From Oscillospiraceae bacterium (GTDB lineage: Bacteria > Bacillota_A > Clostridia > Oscillospirales > Ruminococcaceae), in contig JAGDDO010000290.1 of NCBI GenBank assembly GCA_017848205.1, positions 1 to 5,626 on the forward strand: a stretch of DNA of 5,626 nt, written 5' to 3'. The notes under the pieces are model-generated. The model was not told the DNA's origin. It did not search any database and saw only the letters and a list, made by a program, of their open reading frames with translations. Position numbers and translations under genes: made by a program. Positions 1-5,419 of the stretch are shown in pieces (position 1 is the stretch's first letter; every line of letters begins with the position of its first letter).

Positions 1-744
1 GAATCCCGGACGTTCAGCGTTTGTCGAGTCGGCCATGAGTGCGAGAACTCCCTTTGAGCCGAGTTCGCCGAAACGTGCAAGATCGATAGGACCGCCGTTA
101 ATAGGTGTGTAGTCCACCTTGAAGTCACCTGTGTGTACGAGTACACCTGCAGGGGTGTGGATGGCAAGACCTACTGAGTCAGGTATCGAGTGGTTTACTG
201 AAATGAATTCAACTGCCATGCAGCCCATCTTTACGGTTTTCTTCGGAGCTACCTCGGTGAGAGTGACTTTTCCTGAAAGTCCGTGTTCCTTGAGTTTTCC
301 GTCAACAAGTCCGAGGGTGAGTTTTGTTCCGTAAACCGGTACGTTTATCTTTTTGAGAAGATATGCAAGTCCGCCGATATGGTCTTCGTGTCCGTGGGTG
401 AGAACGACACCCCTTACCTTTGCCTGGTTTCTTTCGATGTAGGTGAAGTCCGGGATAACGATGTCGACACCGAGCATTTCAGAATCCGGGAATGCAAGTC
501 CGCAGTCAACGATGAAAATGTCATTTGAGCATTCAAAGGCAGTCATGTTTTTTCCGATCTCATTAAGACCGCCGAGTGGAATGATCTTTACCGGGGTTTT
601 ACGGTTATCCTTCTTCGCTGTTTTCATGGCACGAGCTGGTGCATTTGCAGAGGAATTGCCGGGTTCGTTTTTCTGCTGAGATGCCTGTCTGGAATTGTTA
701 CGGTTTTCGCCGGAACGTTTGTGATTACTGTTATTGCGGTTCAA
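1..744 (-). CDS. rnj: Ribonuclease J, N-terminal part (metallo-beta-lactamase/beta-CASP RNase)
   Basis: Ribonuclease J is a cytoplasmic zinc-dependent endo- and 5'-3' exoribonuclease for mRNA decay and RNA maturation in Bacillota. Translating the minus strand gives 248 residues before the window edge. The zinc motif HGHEDH is at residues 117-122 (H117, H119, D121, H122), followed by H185 (in VNHSIPDSVG) and D207 (in TGDFKVD). The 68- and 22-residue gaps between these ligands are, from memory, those of Bacillus RNase J. The metallo-beta-lactamase fold starts near residue 48 (VKIIPLGGLNEIGKN), and the fragment ends in ADSTNAERPGF, entering the beta-CASP part. The start is a TTG directly after an in-frame TAA, 10 bases from a strong AAGGAGG. 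This adds about 40 Asn/Gln/Arg/Ser-rich residues before the first ATG (M40, at 627), which has no comparable binding site. The C-terminal part lies outside the window. The family call is very secure; the exact start is fairly secure. Confidence 0.96.
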   Translation of the reverse strand, partial: MNRNNSNHKRSGENRNNSRQASQQKNEPGNSSANAPARAMKTAKKDNRKTPVKIIPLGGLNEIGKNMTAFECSNDIFIVDCGLAFPDSEMLGVDIVIPDFTYIERNQAKVRGVVLTHGHEDHIGGLAYLLKKINVPVYGTKLTLGLVDGKLKEHGLSGKVTLTEVAPKKTVKMGCMAVEFISVNHSIPDSVGLAIHTPAGVLVHTGDFKVDYTPINGGPIDLARFGELGSKGVLALMADSTNAERPGF

Positions 745-754
745 TTAACGCAAG

Positions 755-761
755 CCTCCTT
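755..761 (-). promoter_or_regulatory. Ribosome binding site that fixes the TTG start of RNase J
   Basis: On the minus strand this reads AAGGAGG, a near-perfect Shine-Dalgarno sequence, 10 bases before TTG at 744-742. The codon just before the TTG is an in-frame TAA, so no longer reading is possible. It supports the N-rich extension as translated. Confidence 0.8.
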
Positions 762-850
762 ATTACGTTTTTTAGATTTTGTCAGATTAAATGGCACATC
801 ATCTTTGGGTGCAGATCATGTGTACTATCAGAACATAAATATACACACTA

Positions 851-879
851 ATTATAGTACAATAGCGGTTCAAAGTCAA
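851..879 (-). promoter_or_regulatory. Sigma-A promoter of the RNase J gene
   Basis: Read on the minus strand, TTGACT (879-874), exactly 17 bases, then a perfect TATAAT (856-851). Transcription should begin near 844, giving a 5' leader of about 100 bases before the TTG start. A leader of this length leaves room for post-transcriptional control, but no recognised RNA element was seen in it. Confidence 0.85.
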
Positions 880-909
880 GGTATTAAGTGGATAAAGGCT
901 ATGGCAAAA

Positions 910-926
910 TACACGAATTTCGTGTA
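910..926. promoter_or_regulatory. Perfect inverted repeat, candidate operator between rnj and cdd
   Basis: TACACGAA-T-TTCGTGTA is a perfect 8-bp inverted repeat around one base. It is framed by AT-rich spacers and a second, slightly off-centre pair TATGG (900-904) and CCATA (934-938). It lies 30 bases upstream of the RNase J -35 and 54 bases upstream of the cdd -35, outside both predicted transcripts, so it is more likely a protein-binding site than an RNA hairpin. No specific regulator is recognised from the half-site. Confidence 0.5.
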
Positions 927-980
927 CAAAAAACCATATTCATTTTAATAATCTCTTTTCGTTTTTGTTAAATTGCATTA

Positions 981-1010
981 TTGACAATGATATTTAATTA
1001 ATGATACCAT
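981..1010 (+). promoter_or_regulatory. Sigma-A promoter of cdd
   Basis: A perfect TTGACA (981-986), an 18-base spacer and TACCAT (1005-1010, four of six consensus bases). The predicted start near 1017 gives a short leader of about 30 bases ending in GGAGGA (1033-1038), seven bases before the ATG. Confidence 0.65.
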
Positions 1011-1045
1011 ATAACTATTAATAATGATGTACGGAGGAGACAGTC

Positions 1046-1447
1046 ATGTACGAAACACTTATAGGAAAAGCGGCGGAAGCCCGCGAAAAATCATTCTGTA
1101 AATACTCGGGATTTGCCGTGGGGGCAGCCCTTCTCTGCAGTGACGGAACCGTGTTTACCGGCTGCAACATAGAAAACATATCATACTCGCTTACAAACTG
1201 CGCAGAGCGTACCGCCATATTCAAAGCAGTTTCAGAGGGAAAAAAAGACTTTACAGCGATCGCGGTAGTCGGTGCTGTAAAGTCTGAAGATCCTCTTAAG
1301 GAAGCCTGTTTCCCGTGCGGCGCATGCCTTCAGGTGATGAGCGAATTCTGCGGACCGGATCTTGATGTGGTCCTTGCAAAGGACGGAAAACCTGAAGTGT
1401 ATAAATTCTCTGATCTTATGCCGAGGGTGTTCGATTCAAAATTCTAG
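1046..1447 (+). CDS. cdd: Cytidine deaminase
   Basis: Zinc-dependent hydrolase converting cytidine and deoxycytidine to uridine and deoxyuridine with release of ammonia, a cytoplasmic step of pyrimidine salvage. At 133 residues it has the usual length of the small homotetrameric class. The substrate-binding NIEN is at residues 41-44. The catalytic CAE is at 52-54 (zinc ligand C52, proton shuttle E54), followed by R55 as in the Bacillus enzyme. PCGAC at 90-94 supplies zinc ligands C91 and C94. All key residues are present, so the enzyme should be active. The ATG follows GGAGGA at seven bases, and the gene ends in TAG 11 bases before the converging DUF896 gene. It has its own promoter and no pathway partner in the window. 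Confidence 0.97.
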   Translation: MYETLIGKAAEAREKSFCKYSGFAVGAALLCSDGTVFTGCNIENISYSLTNCAERTAIFKAVSEGKKDFTAIAVVGAVKSEDPLKEACFPCGACLQVMSEFCGPDLDVVLAKDGKPEVYKFSDLMPRVFDSKF

Positions 1448-1458
1448 GGAAACGCTTA

Positions 1459-1668
1459 TCACTTTGCGTTCTTTGCCTTTTTAAGAACGTTGCCCTTTTC
1501 ATCCACTATAGTACAGCAGTCGAGCTGCGATGTAAGGCTGGAAACAACGCTGCGGCGGAATTCGTTGCGGAGCTCAGTCTGCTCTGCCTTTTCCGCTTCG
1601 GTAAGACCTTCGGGCGTCTTTGATTTATGTGCAAGTTCGTTTATACGCTGTATTTTTTCTTCTGTCAT
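1459..1668 (-). CDS. DUF896 (YnzC-type) small protein
   Basis: A 69-residue acidic and basic helical protein of the DUF896/UPF0291 family, related to Bacillus subtilis YnzC. The molecular function is unknown; in B. subtilis ynzC lies in a LexA-controlled operon with yneA. The diagnostic N-terminal part is here: KIQRINELAHKSKT (5-18), then GLTEAEKAEQTELRNEF (21-37), the two helices of the known helical hairpin, followed by a more variable tail ending in KKAKNAK. The length is at the short end of the family. The ATG at 1668 is preceded by a modest GAAAGG about ten bases upstream; an overlapping ATG just upstream is in another frame. Stops TGA and TAA follow in tandem. It is transcribed against cdd from its own promoter. 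No LexA-like box was recognised beside that promoter. Confidence 0.92.
   Translation of the reverse strand: MTEEKIQRINELAHKSKTPEGLTEAEKAEQTELRNEFRRSVVSSLTSQLDCCTIVDEKGNVLKKAKNAK
1467..1489. terminator. Weak candidate terminator hairpin between converging cdd and DUF896
   Basis: CGTTCTT (1467-1473) and AAGAACG (1483-1489) form a perfect 7-bp stem around a nine-base T-rich loop, 20 bases after the cdd stop and inside the 3' end of the DUF896 gene. Only a broken T-tract (TTGCCCTTTTC) follows, so termination of cdd here is possible but not convincing. The Lys-rich codons of DUF896 explain part of the composition. Confidence 0.3.
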
Positions 1669-1701
1669 TTTTCATGTACCTTTCATAATAGGGTTATCCG
1701 T

Positions 1702-1729
1702 TTTACAAACAAATCAATTATACTATAAT
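1702..1729 (+). promoter_or_regulatory. Sigma-A promoter of the SDR gene
   Basis: TTTACA (1702-1707), 16 bases, then a perfect TATAAT (1724-1729) on the plus strand. Start of transcription is expected near 1736, which puts the whole repeat element at 1761-1870 into a leader of about 155 bases. It overlaps the opposing DUF896 promoter. Confidence 0.65.
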
Positions 1730-1745
1730 TATCTGAACGCGTCAA
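1717..1745 (-). promoter_or_regulatory. Sigma-A promoter of the DUF896 gene
   Basis: On the minus strand TTGACG (1745-1740), exactly 17 bases, then a perfect TATAAT (1722-1717). Start is expected near 1710, giving a leader of about 40 bases. The two -10 hexamers of this and the opposing promoter are separated by a single base. Confidence 0.8.
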
Positions 1746-1760
1746 TAGAATGATGATACT

Positions 1761-1870
1761 AAGGAAACACTGATTAAATCGGAAATCCGGCTTCGCCGGA
1801 TTTCCGGAGGTGGGATTTGCTGGGCCTCGCCCCGGACCCCACGCTGATTTATGAATAAATCAGCGTTTCC
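1761..1870 (+). repeat. Structured palindromic repeat element, copy 1 (in the SDR leader)
   Basis: A 110-base non-coding element with imperfect terminal inverted repeats: GGAAACACTGATT (1763-1775) against AATCAGCGTTTCC (1858-1870), one mismatch. Inside, in order: a 12-bp perfect hairpin (1780-1791 with 1795-1806), a GC-rich core whose GTGGG (1810-1814) can pair with CCCAC (1838-1842) around GGGC/GCCC (1822-1825/1829-1832), and a 10-bp palindrome GCTGATTTAT-GA-ATAAATCAGC (1843-1864). The reverse complement of 2627-2717 aligns to it over its full length except for the first hairpin, which copy 2 lacks. It begins 15 bases downstream of the SDR promoter's -35/-10 overlap region and ends 20 bases before the SDR start, leaving that gene's AAAGGAG free. 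It has no coding capacity and is MITE- or REP-like in appearance. Confidence 0.8.
1780..1806. repeat. Inserted hairpin module within repeat copy 1
   Basis: A perfect 12-bp stem (CGGAAATCCGGC and its complement) around TTC. In the alignment to repeat copy 2 about 25 bases here are simply absent from copy 2, and GGA stands on both sides of the extra segment. It looks like a small palindrome inserted into the element, or one lost from copy 2. Confidence 0.6.
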
Positions 1871-1890
1871 ATGAACAAAGGAGCGATACC

Positions 1891-2610
1891 ATGCCGAAAA
1901 CAGTGCTTGTGACCGGAGCGTCAAGGGGAATAGGAGCCGCCTGCGCCGAGATATTTGCCGAAAACGGTTATAATGTAATAATAAACTATAATAACAGCGA
2001 GGAAAAAGCTGAAGCGCTTGCGGAAAAGACCGGAGGCCTTGCTTATAAATGCGATGTTTCCGATCCGTCTGCCGTCGGAAAAATGGTGGAGGACATCATA
2101 GAAAAATACGGGAAGATCGACGTTCTTGTAAACAATGCCGGAATTTCGGTCACCGGAGTTTTTGATCTCGTTCCCGACGAAGATGCAAAAAGACTCTTTG
2201 ACATCAATGTGTTCGGGACCTTAAACTGCAGTAAAAAGGTCCTGCCGTATATGCTTAAGAGGAAGTACGGCAAGATAATAAACATTTCATCGATGTGGGG
2301 ACAGACCGGCGCCTCGTGCGAGGTCCATTACTCCGCGGCCAAGGCGGCAGTTATAGGATTTACCAAGGCTCTTGCAAAGGAGGTCGGGGCAAGCGGCATA
2401 AACGTAAACTGCGTGGCTCCCGGCATGATAATGACTGACATGACTTCCTGCTACACCGACGAGGAGATAAATGACATAAAGGAAGAGATCCCTCTGGGCC
2501 GCTGCGGCGATCCGCGTGATATAGCCGAAACCGTCTTTTTCCTTGCATCCGGAGAATCCTCGTTTATAACCGGACAGGTGATAGGGGTAAACGGCGGAAT
2601 GGTGATATGA
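1891..2610 (+). CDS. Short-chain dehydrogenase/reductase, FabG/YmfI type
   Basis: A 239-residue cytoplasmic NAD(P)H-dependent classical SDR oxidoreductase. The cofactor motif TGASRGIG is at 8-15, NNAG at 81-84 and the active-site Asn at N106. The catalytic triad is S134, Y147, K151 (SSMWG, then YSAAK), followed by APGMIMTDM at 176-184 and a C-terminal GQVIGVNGGMVI. Length and motifs fit 3-oxoacyl-ACP reductase (FabG). The stretch SSMWGQTGASCEVHYSAAKA also resembles, from memory, clostridial proteins annotated as the elongation factor P 5-aminopentanone reductase YmfI. No fatty-acid genes and no efp gene lie nearby, so the substrate stays open. The ATG follows AAAGGAG at seven bases. The gene stands alone between two inverted copies of one repeat element, and copy 1 forms most of its leader. 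Family certain, substrate uncertain. Confidence 0.93.
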   Translation: MPKTVLVTGASRGIGAACAEIFAENGYNVIINYNNSEEKAEALAEKTGGLAYKCDVSDPSAVGKMVEDIIEKYGKIDVLVNNAGISVTGVFDLVPDEDAKRLFDINVFGTLNCSKKVLPYMLKRKYGKIINISSMWGQTGASCEVHYSAAKAAVIGFTKALAKEVGASGINVNCVAPGMIMTDMTSCYTDEEINDIKEEIPLGRCGDPRDIAETVFFLASGESSFITGQVIGVNGGMVI

Positions 2611-2626
2611 CCGTCGGAAAGACTTT

Positions 2627-2717
2627 TTAAGGAAACGCCGGTTTATTCATTAATAAGCGTGGGGGTTCGGGCGAAGCCCCGCAAATCTCATCTCCGGTTT
2701 GATCAGTACTTCCTTAA
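2627..2717 (-). repeat. Structured palindromic repeat element, copy 2 (inverted, 3' of the SDR gene)
   Basis: A 91-base element in the orientation opposite to copy 1, bounded by TTAAGGAA (2627-2634) and TTCCTTAA (2710-2717). On the minus strand it shares with copy 1 the blocks ACTGAT, GAGATTTGC/GGGATTTGC, a GGGCTTCGCCC-type core, CCCCACGCT, AATGAATAAA/TATGAATAAA and GGCGTTTCC/AGCGTTTCC. It lacks the 25-base hairpin of copy 1. The GC-rich core (GGGC 2669-2672, GCCC 2676-2679) folds, but no T-run follows, so it is not an obvious intrinsic terminator for the SDR gene, which ends 16 bases before it. The TTAA at each outer edge could be a target duplication or simply part of the inverted repeat. 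Confidence 0.8.
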
Positions 2718-2803
2718 GTGTCTTATCAGTAGAAAAACTGCACAAATACTACTCTTTCAGCTTATGCAATATAAAGAGAATAGACAAAGTTCTATTTAAG
2801 CTA

Positions 2804-2832
2804 TTGAAGTTTTCATGCCGTTGTGATATATT
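2804..2832 (+). promoter_or_regulatory. Extended -10 promoter of the LTA-synthase-like gene
   Basis: TTGAAG (2804-2809), 17 bases, TATATT (2827-2832), with TGA directly before the -10 giving the extended TGn motif. Start is expected near 2839, so the mRNA leader is about 75 bases long and contains the hairpin at 2852-2867. The stretch 2718-2803, upstream of this promoter, shows nothing else supportable. Confidence 0.65.
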
Positions 2833-2851
2833 TGATGTACACAGAAAAACA

Positions 2852-2880
2852 GCCGGTACTAACCGGCATTTATTCATTTT
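2852..2880 (+). promoter_or_regulatory. Leader hairpin with T-rich tail, possible attenuator
   Basis: GCCGGT (2852-2857), loop ACTA, ACCGGC (2862-2867) is a perfect 6-bp GC-rich stem, followed by ATTTATTCATTTT. It lies about 13 bases into the predicted mRNA and 47 bases before the start codon. The stem is short and the T-tract is interrupted, so it may be a weak attenuator, an mRNA-stabilising 5' hairpin, or chance. Confidence 0.35.
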
Positions 2881-2913
2881 GGTTCCATATAGAGAAAAGG
2901 TGGAGAACAAATA

Positions 2914-4728
2914 ATGGATGGCTTAAAAAGTTTACTGAACAGGCGTATGCACAGGCTCAGTGAATTTATCAGAAATGTTAATGAAAGAAGAAACAAAAAC
3001 ACCGGAAAATACAGCATGACCTGCTTTTTCCTTACACTTCTTTATCCGGTATTCATAGTGCTCATGGCAGAGCTTAATCAGGATAAATATCCGAGCAAGC
3101 TCGTGATGTTCATTGTGAACAAACCGCTGGTCATGGTCTTCGACATAGTGGTCGCGGCAGCAATATTCGCTGCACTCTGCCTCCTGTTCCGGAAGGTATG
3201 GAGAGCGGTCGCGGTCCAGAGCGTGGTCTACTTCATGCTTTCGATAACCGAACTTTTCAAGTACGGCACGAACGGCAATCATCTGATAATGACAGACATG
3301 AAGCTTATCAGAAGTGTAAAAAGCCTTACTTCTTTTGCATACATCAAAATAACACCAAGACTTGTGACATATACGATAATCGTGCTTGCGTACATCGCTG
3401 TTACATTCTGGTTCAATCCTAAAATAAAGATCAGCTTTAAAAAGAGTGTTGCCCCTGCTATAGCATGTGCCGGCGCAGTTCTTTCAATGTTCTTTGTAAC
3501 AGCTGTTTCAACGCCGGTTTACTCATTCTTTGACGTTGACACAACAGCAGCTGACAATGTTTTCATCCTCAACGAGAAATTCGAAAACAACAGCTTTCTT
3601 GCATTTTTCATGCAGACAGCCAGTGAAAATCTAGCAAACAGGCTTGAAGAGCCTGAAAATTACACTGAACAGGCAATTTCAGATTTTCTCGGCGATGAGA
3701 ATAAAAATGTTTATGACGTAACTCCGGATGCTGATTTCAAAAAGCCTAATGTCATTGTTGTAATGTCCGAGGCTCTTGCCGATTTCAGAACATTCGATGA
3801 ACTTAAAGTAAGCGACGAATACTATGCAGGCCTTGACAGGGTAGCTGCTGAAGGACACCGCGGACAGCTTATAGTTCCGACATTCGCAAGCTTTACAGTA
3901 CGTACTGAGTTCGAACTTCTTTTCGGTCTTCCGGTAAAGTCACTCAACGACCCGAACATGCCGCAGAGAATGCTTGCTGAACGTGACCAGCCGGCTTTTG
4001 CCCGTTACTACAAGGCACTTGGCTACAACACTGCTTACGTTCACCCGTTCTTAAGCTCATTCTACAGCAGAAAGAGAATTTACGGAACATTCGGTTTCGA
4101 CCAGATGATCTTCGAAGATGACTTTACAGTTCCTGTTGAATACCGCGGTTCATATATCAAGGATGAAACAGTATTCAATCAGATCGAGAAGCTTATAAAG
4201 GAATCTGACGAACCGCTTTACTTACACACAACAACGATGCAGAACCATCAGCCTTATACTGAGGGTGCATCCGATGATGAACTTCTTAACTATCTCGACA
4301 ATGTAAAGGTAACAGCCGATGCGTTTGAAGCCTTTGTTTCAGATATTAAGAAGATAGATGAACCGACACTGGTGTTCATCGTGGGTGACCACTTCCCGTC
4401 ATTCAAGAATACAGCGGACAATGTTTATAACCGCCTTGGCATCAACAGTTCAACATGCAGCAAGGTGTTTGAACAGAACTACGTTGTATGGAGCAACTAC
4501 GGTGCTGATCTTTCAGCATTCCCTGATAAAATGGTATCAACATTCTACGTACCGTACATTCTTCTCGATGCTATCGGTGCTCCGAAGGATACATTCATCG
4601 AAGCAATGAAGGAAAAGATGAAGACACTTCCGGTGTACTCCACACAGTATGATTCATCGATACCGGGCGACAGCGAGCTTGATGTGCTTACTTACGACCG
4701 CGTGATCGGTGAGAATATTTCCGGTTAA
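2914..4728 (+). CDS. LTA-synthase-family membrane phosphoglycerol transferase (LtaS-like)
   Basis: A 604-residue integral membrane enzyme of the alkaline-phosphatase/sulfatase superfamily. LtaS relatives transfer glycerol phosphate from phosphatidylglycerol to build lipoteichoic acid outside the cell. After a basic N-terminus come about five membrane segments (roughly 36-52, 71-92, 99-117, 151-168, 180-197), a linker, and the extracellular catalytic domain from about residue 278. Active-site motifs: metal-binding E286 in VIVVMSEALADF; T328 in FTVRTEFELLFG, matching the nucleophilic Thr; H377 and R386 in the HPFLSSFYSR stretch; H445 in MQNHQPYT; D492-H493 in VGDHFPSF. Relative to S. aureus LtaS as I remember it, the positions of D349 and W354 are F379 and Y384. 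The length is close to the usual 600-650. The ATG follows AAAGGTGGAG at eight bases. It has its own promoter and terminator. Whether its product is lipoteichoic acid or another phosphoglycerol-decorated glycolipid cannot be told here. Confidence 0.9.
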   Translation: MDGLKSLLNRRMHRLSEFIRNVNERRNKNTGKYSMTCFFLTLLYPVFIVLMAELNQDKYPSKLVMFIVNKPLVMVFDIVVAAAIFAALCLLFRKVWRAVAVQSVVYFMLSITELFKYGTNGNHLIMTDMKLIRSVKSLTSFAYIKITPRLVTYTIIVLAYIAVTFWFNPKIKISFKKSVAPAIACAGAVLSMFFVTAVSTPVYSFFDVDTTAADNVFILNEKFENNSFLAFFMQTASENLANRLEEPENYTEQAISDFLGDENKNVYDVTPDADFKKPNVIVVMSEALADFRTFDELKVSDEYYAGLDRVAAEGHRGQLIVPTFASFTVRTEFELLFGLPVKSLNDPNMPQRMLAERDQPAFARYYKALGYNTAYVHPFLSSFYSRKRIYGTFGFDQMIFEDDFTVPVEYRGSYIKDETVFNQIEKLIKESDEPLYLHTTTMQNHQPYTEGASDDELLNYLDNVKVTADAFEAFVSDIKKIDEPTLVFIVGDHFPSFKNTADNVYNRLGINSSTCSKVFEQNYVVWSNYGADLSAFPDKMVSTFYVPYILLDAIGAPKDTFIEAMKEKMKTLPVYSTQYDSSIPGDSELDVLTYDRVIGENISG

Positions 4729-4755
4729 TTGAAATCCCCCTCCCTCCAGATAGAG

Positions 4756-4808
4756 AAAGCAGCCGAACAGGCCAGGGTTATCCCTGGTATGTTCGGCTGC
4801 TTTATTTT
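4756..4808 (+). terminator. Strong intrinsic terminator of the LtaS-like gene
   Basis: A 14-bp perfect outer stem (4756-4769 with 4790-4803; core GCAGCCGAACA/TGTTCGGCTGC), a small internal mismatch, then CCAGGG/CCCTGG (4772-4777/4782-4787) with loop TTAT, followed by TTTATTTTAT. It lies 27 bases after the stop codon. The A-rich 5' flank means it could also slow transcription from the other side. Confidence 0.93.
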
Positions 4809-5070
4809 ATGCGGATATGTTCAGAGCGAGGAGGTCGTTTAACGCACAGTATTGTTATTGTAATTTTGTGCGAACAAGCTGTCAGATAACCTGAAAAAAT
4901 TCATTTTACGGAAGATGTAAATGCCGGAAACAGACTAATTTTGGACTGTTAAGGCGCGTAATTTCGTGCATTAAAAGGAGCATTTGGTGATTGTATAATT
5001 ATTTTATACGGGAAAGCCATGTAAAATTGCACAAAGGATAGTGCAAAATAATTACAAACGTTTTCATCCC

Positions 5071-5088
5071 CGAAATTGCGCAATTCCG
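5071..5088. promoter_or_regulatory. Near-perfect 18-base palindrome, candidate protein-binding site
   Basis: A perfect 12-base palindrome AATTGCGCAATT (5074-5085), extended by CG on each side after one mismatched pair. With no spacer it is a poor RNA hairpin, which favours a DNA-binding dimer site over an RNA structure. It lies about 330 bases upstream of the best promoter of the region, so a role in its control is speculative. Confidence 0.35.
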
Positions 5089-5244
5089 AAATGATGTCCG
5101 ACACATTTCTGAAAAAGTGTTGAAAATTATGCAAAAATAACGAAAATCATAAAATCACACTGAAATTATAAAATTTGTATGCTTTTCCGGACGGGAAAGC
5201 ACCGCGGAAAACTGCCTGTTTATCCCAGAATGTTGTTACTTATG

Positions 5245-5273
5245 TGTAAAATGAACTAAAATTATTATATAAT
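5245..5273 (+). promoter_or_regulatory. Upstream member of a duplicated promoter
   Basis: TGTAAA (5245-5250), 17 bases, TATAAT (5268-5273). The block AAAATGAACT (5248-5257) sits 10 bases before the -10, exactly as in the promoter at 5391-5419. The -35 is poor (three of six bases), so this copy may be weak or need an activator. Confidence 0.45.
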
Positions 5274-5390
5274 AGTTTATCATAAATAATCTATTGTATT
5301 TTCCGGACGCATTGCCTGTGAATTTTCAACTTTCATGTGGACACGCGTTTAATATAATAAAATTTGTATACATTTTCTGACCTTAAAGTA

Positions 5391-5419
5391 TTGAAAATGA
5401 ACTCACATTTGGGTATAAT
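5391..5419 (+). promoter_or_regulatory. Sigma-A promoter for the gene at the window end
   Basis: TTGAAA (5391-5396), 17 bases, perfect TATAAT (5414-5419), the best promoter of the region. Start near 5426 gives a leader of about 190 bases containing the GTGTGC hairpin arms and the ATTT repeats. The 10-base block AAAATGAACT (5394-5403) repeats that at 5248-5257. Confidence 0.75.

Noticed and set aside
119..948. Several plus-strand open frames opposite RNase J and in its upstream region
   Set aside because: They are antisense shadows of the clearly conserved RNase J frame or run through its promoter.
1761..2717. Composite transposon carrying the reductase
   Set aside because: No transposase and no clear matching target duplication at the outer ends; the inverted repeat pair is reported only as a possibility.
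2699..2914. Open frame of 71 codons between the second repeat and the LtaS-like gene
   Set aside because: It begins inside the repeat element, has no ribosome binding site and no recognisable protein sequence, and overlaps the promoter and leader hairpin of the next gene.
2932..3282. A 116-codon minus-strand frame opposite the LtaS-like gene
   Set aside because: The plus-strand frame has clear membrane segments and motifs; the antisense frame is low-complexity and arises from codon bias.
4949..5134. Minus-strand open frame of 61 codons in the AT-rich region
   Set aside because: The composition is simply that of AT-rich non-coding DNA; no family resemblance and no plausible binding site.
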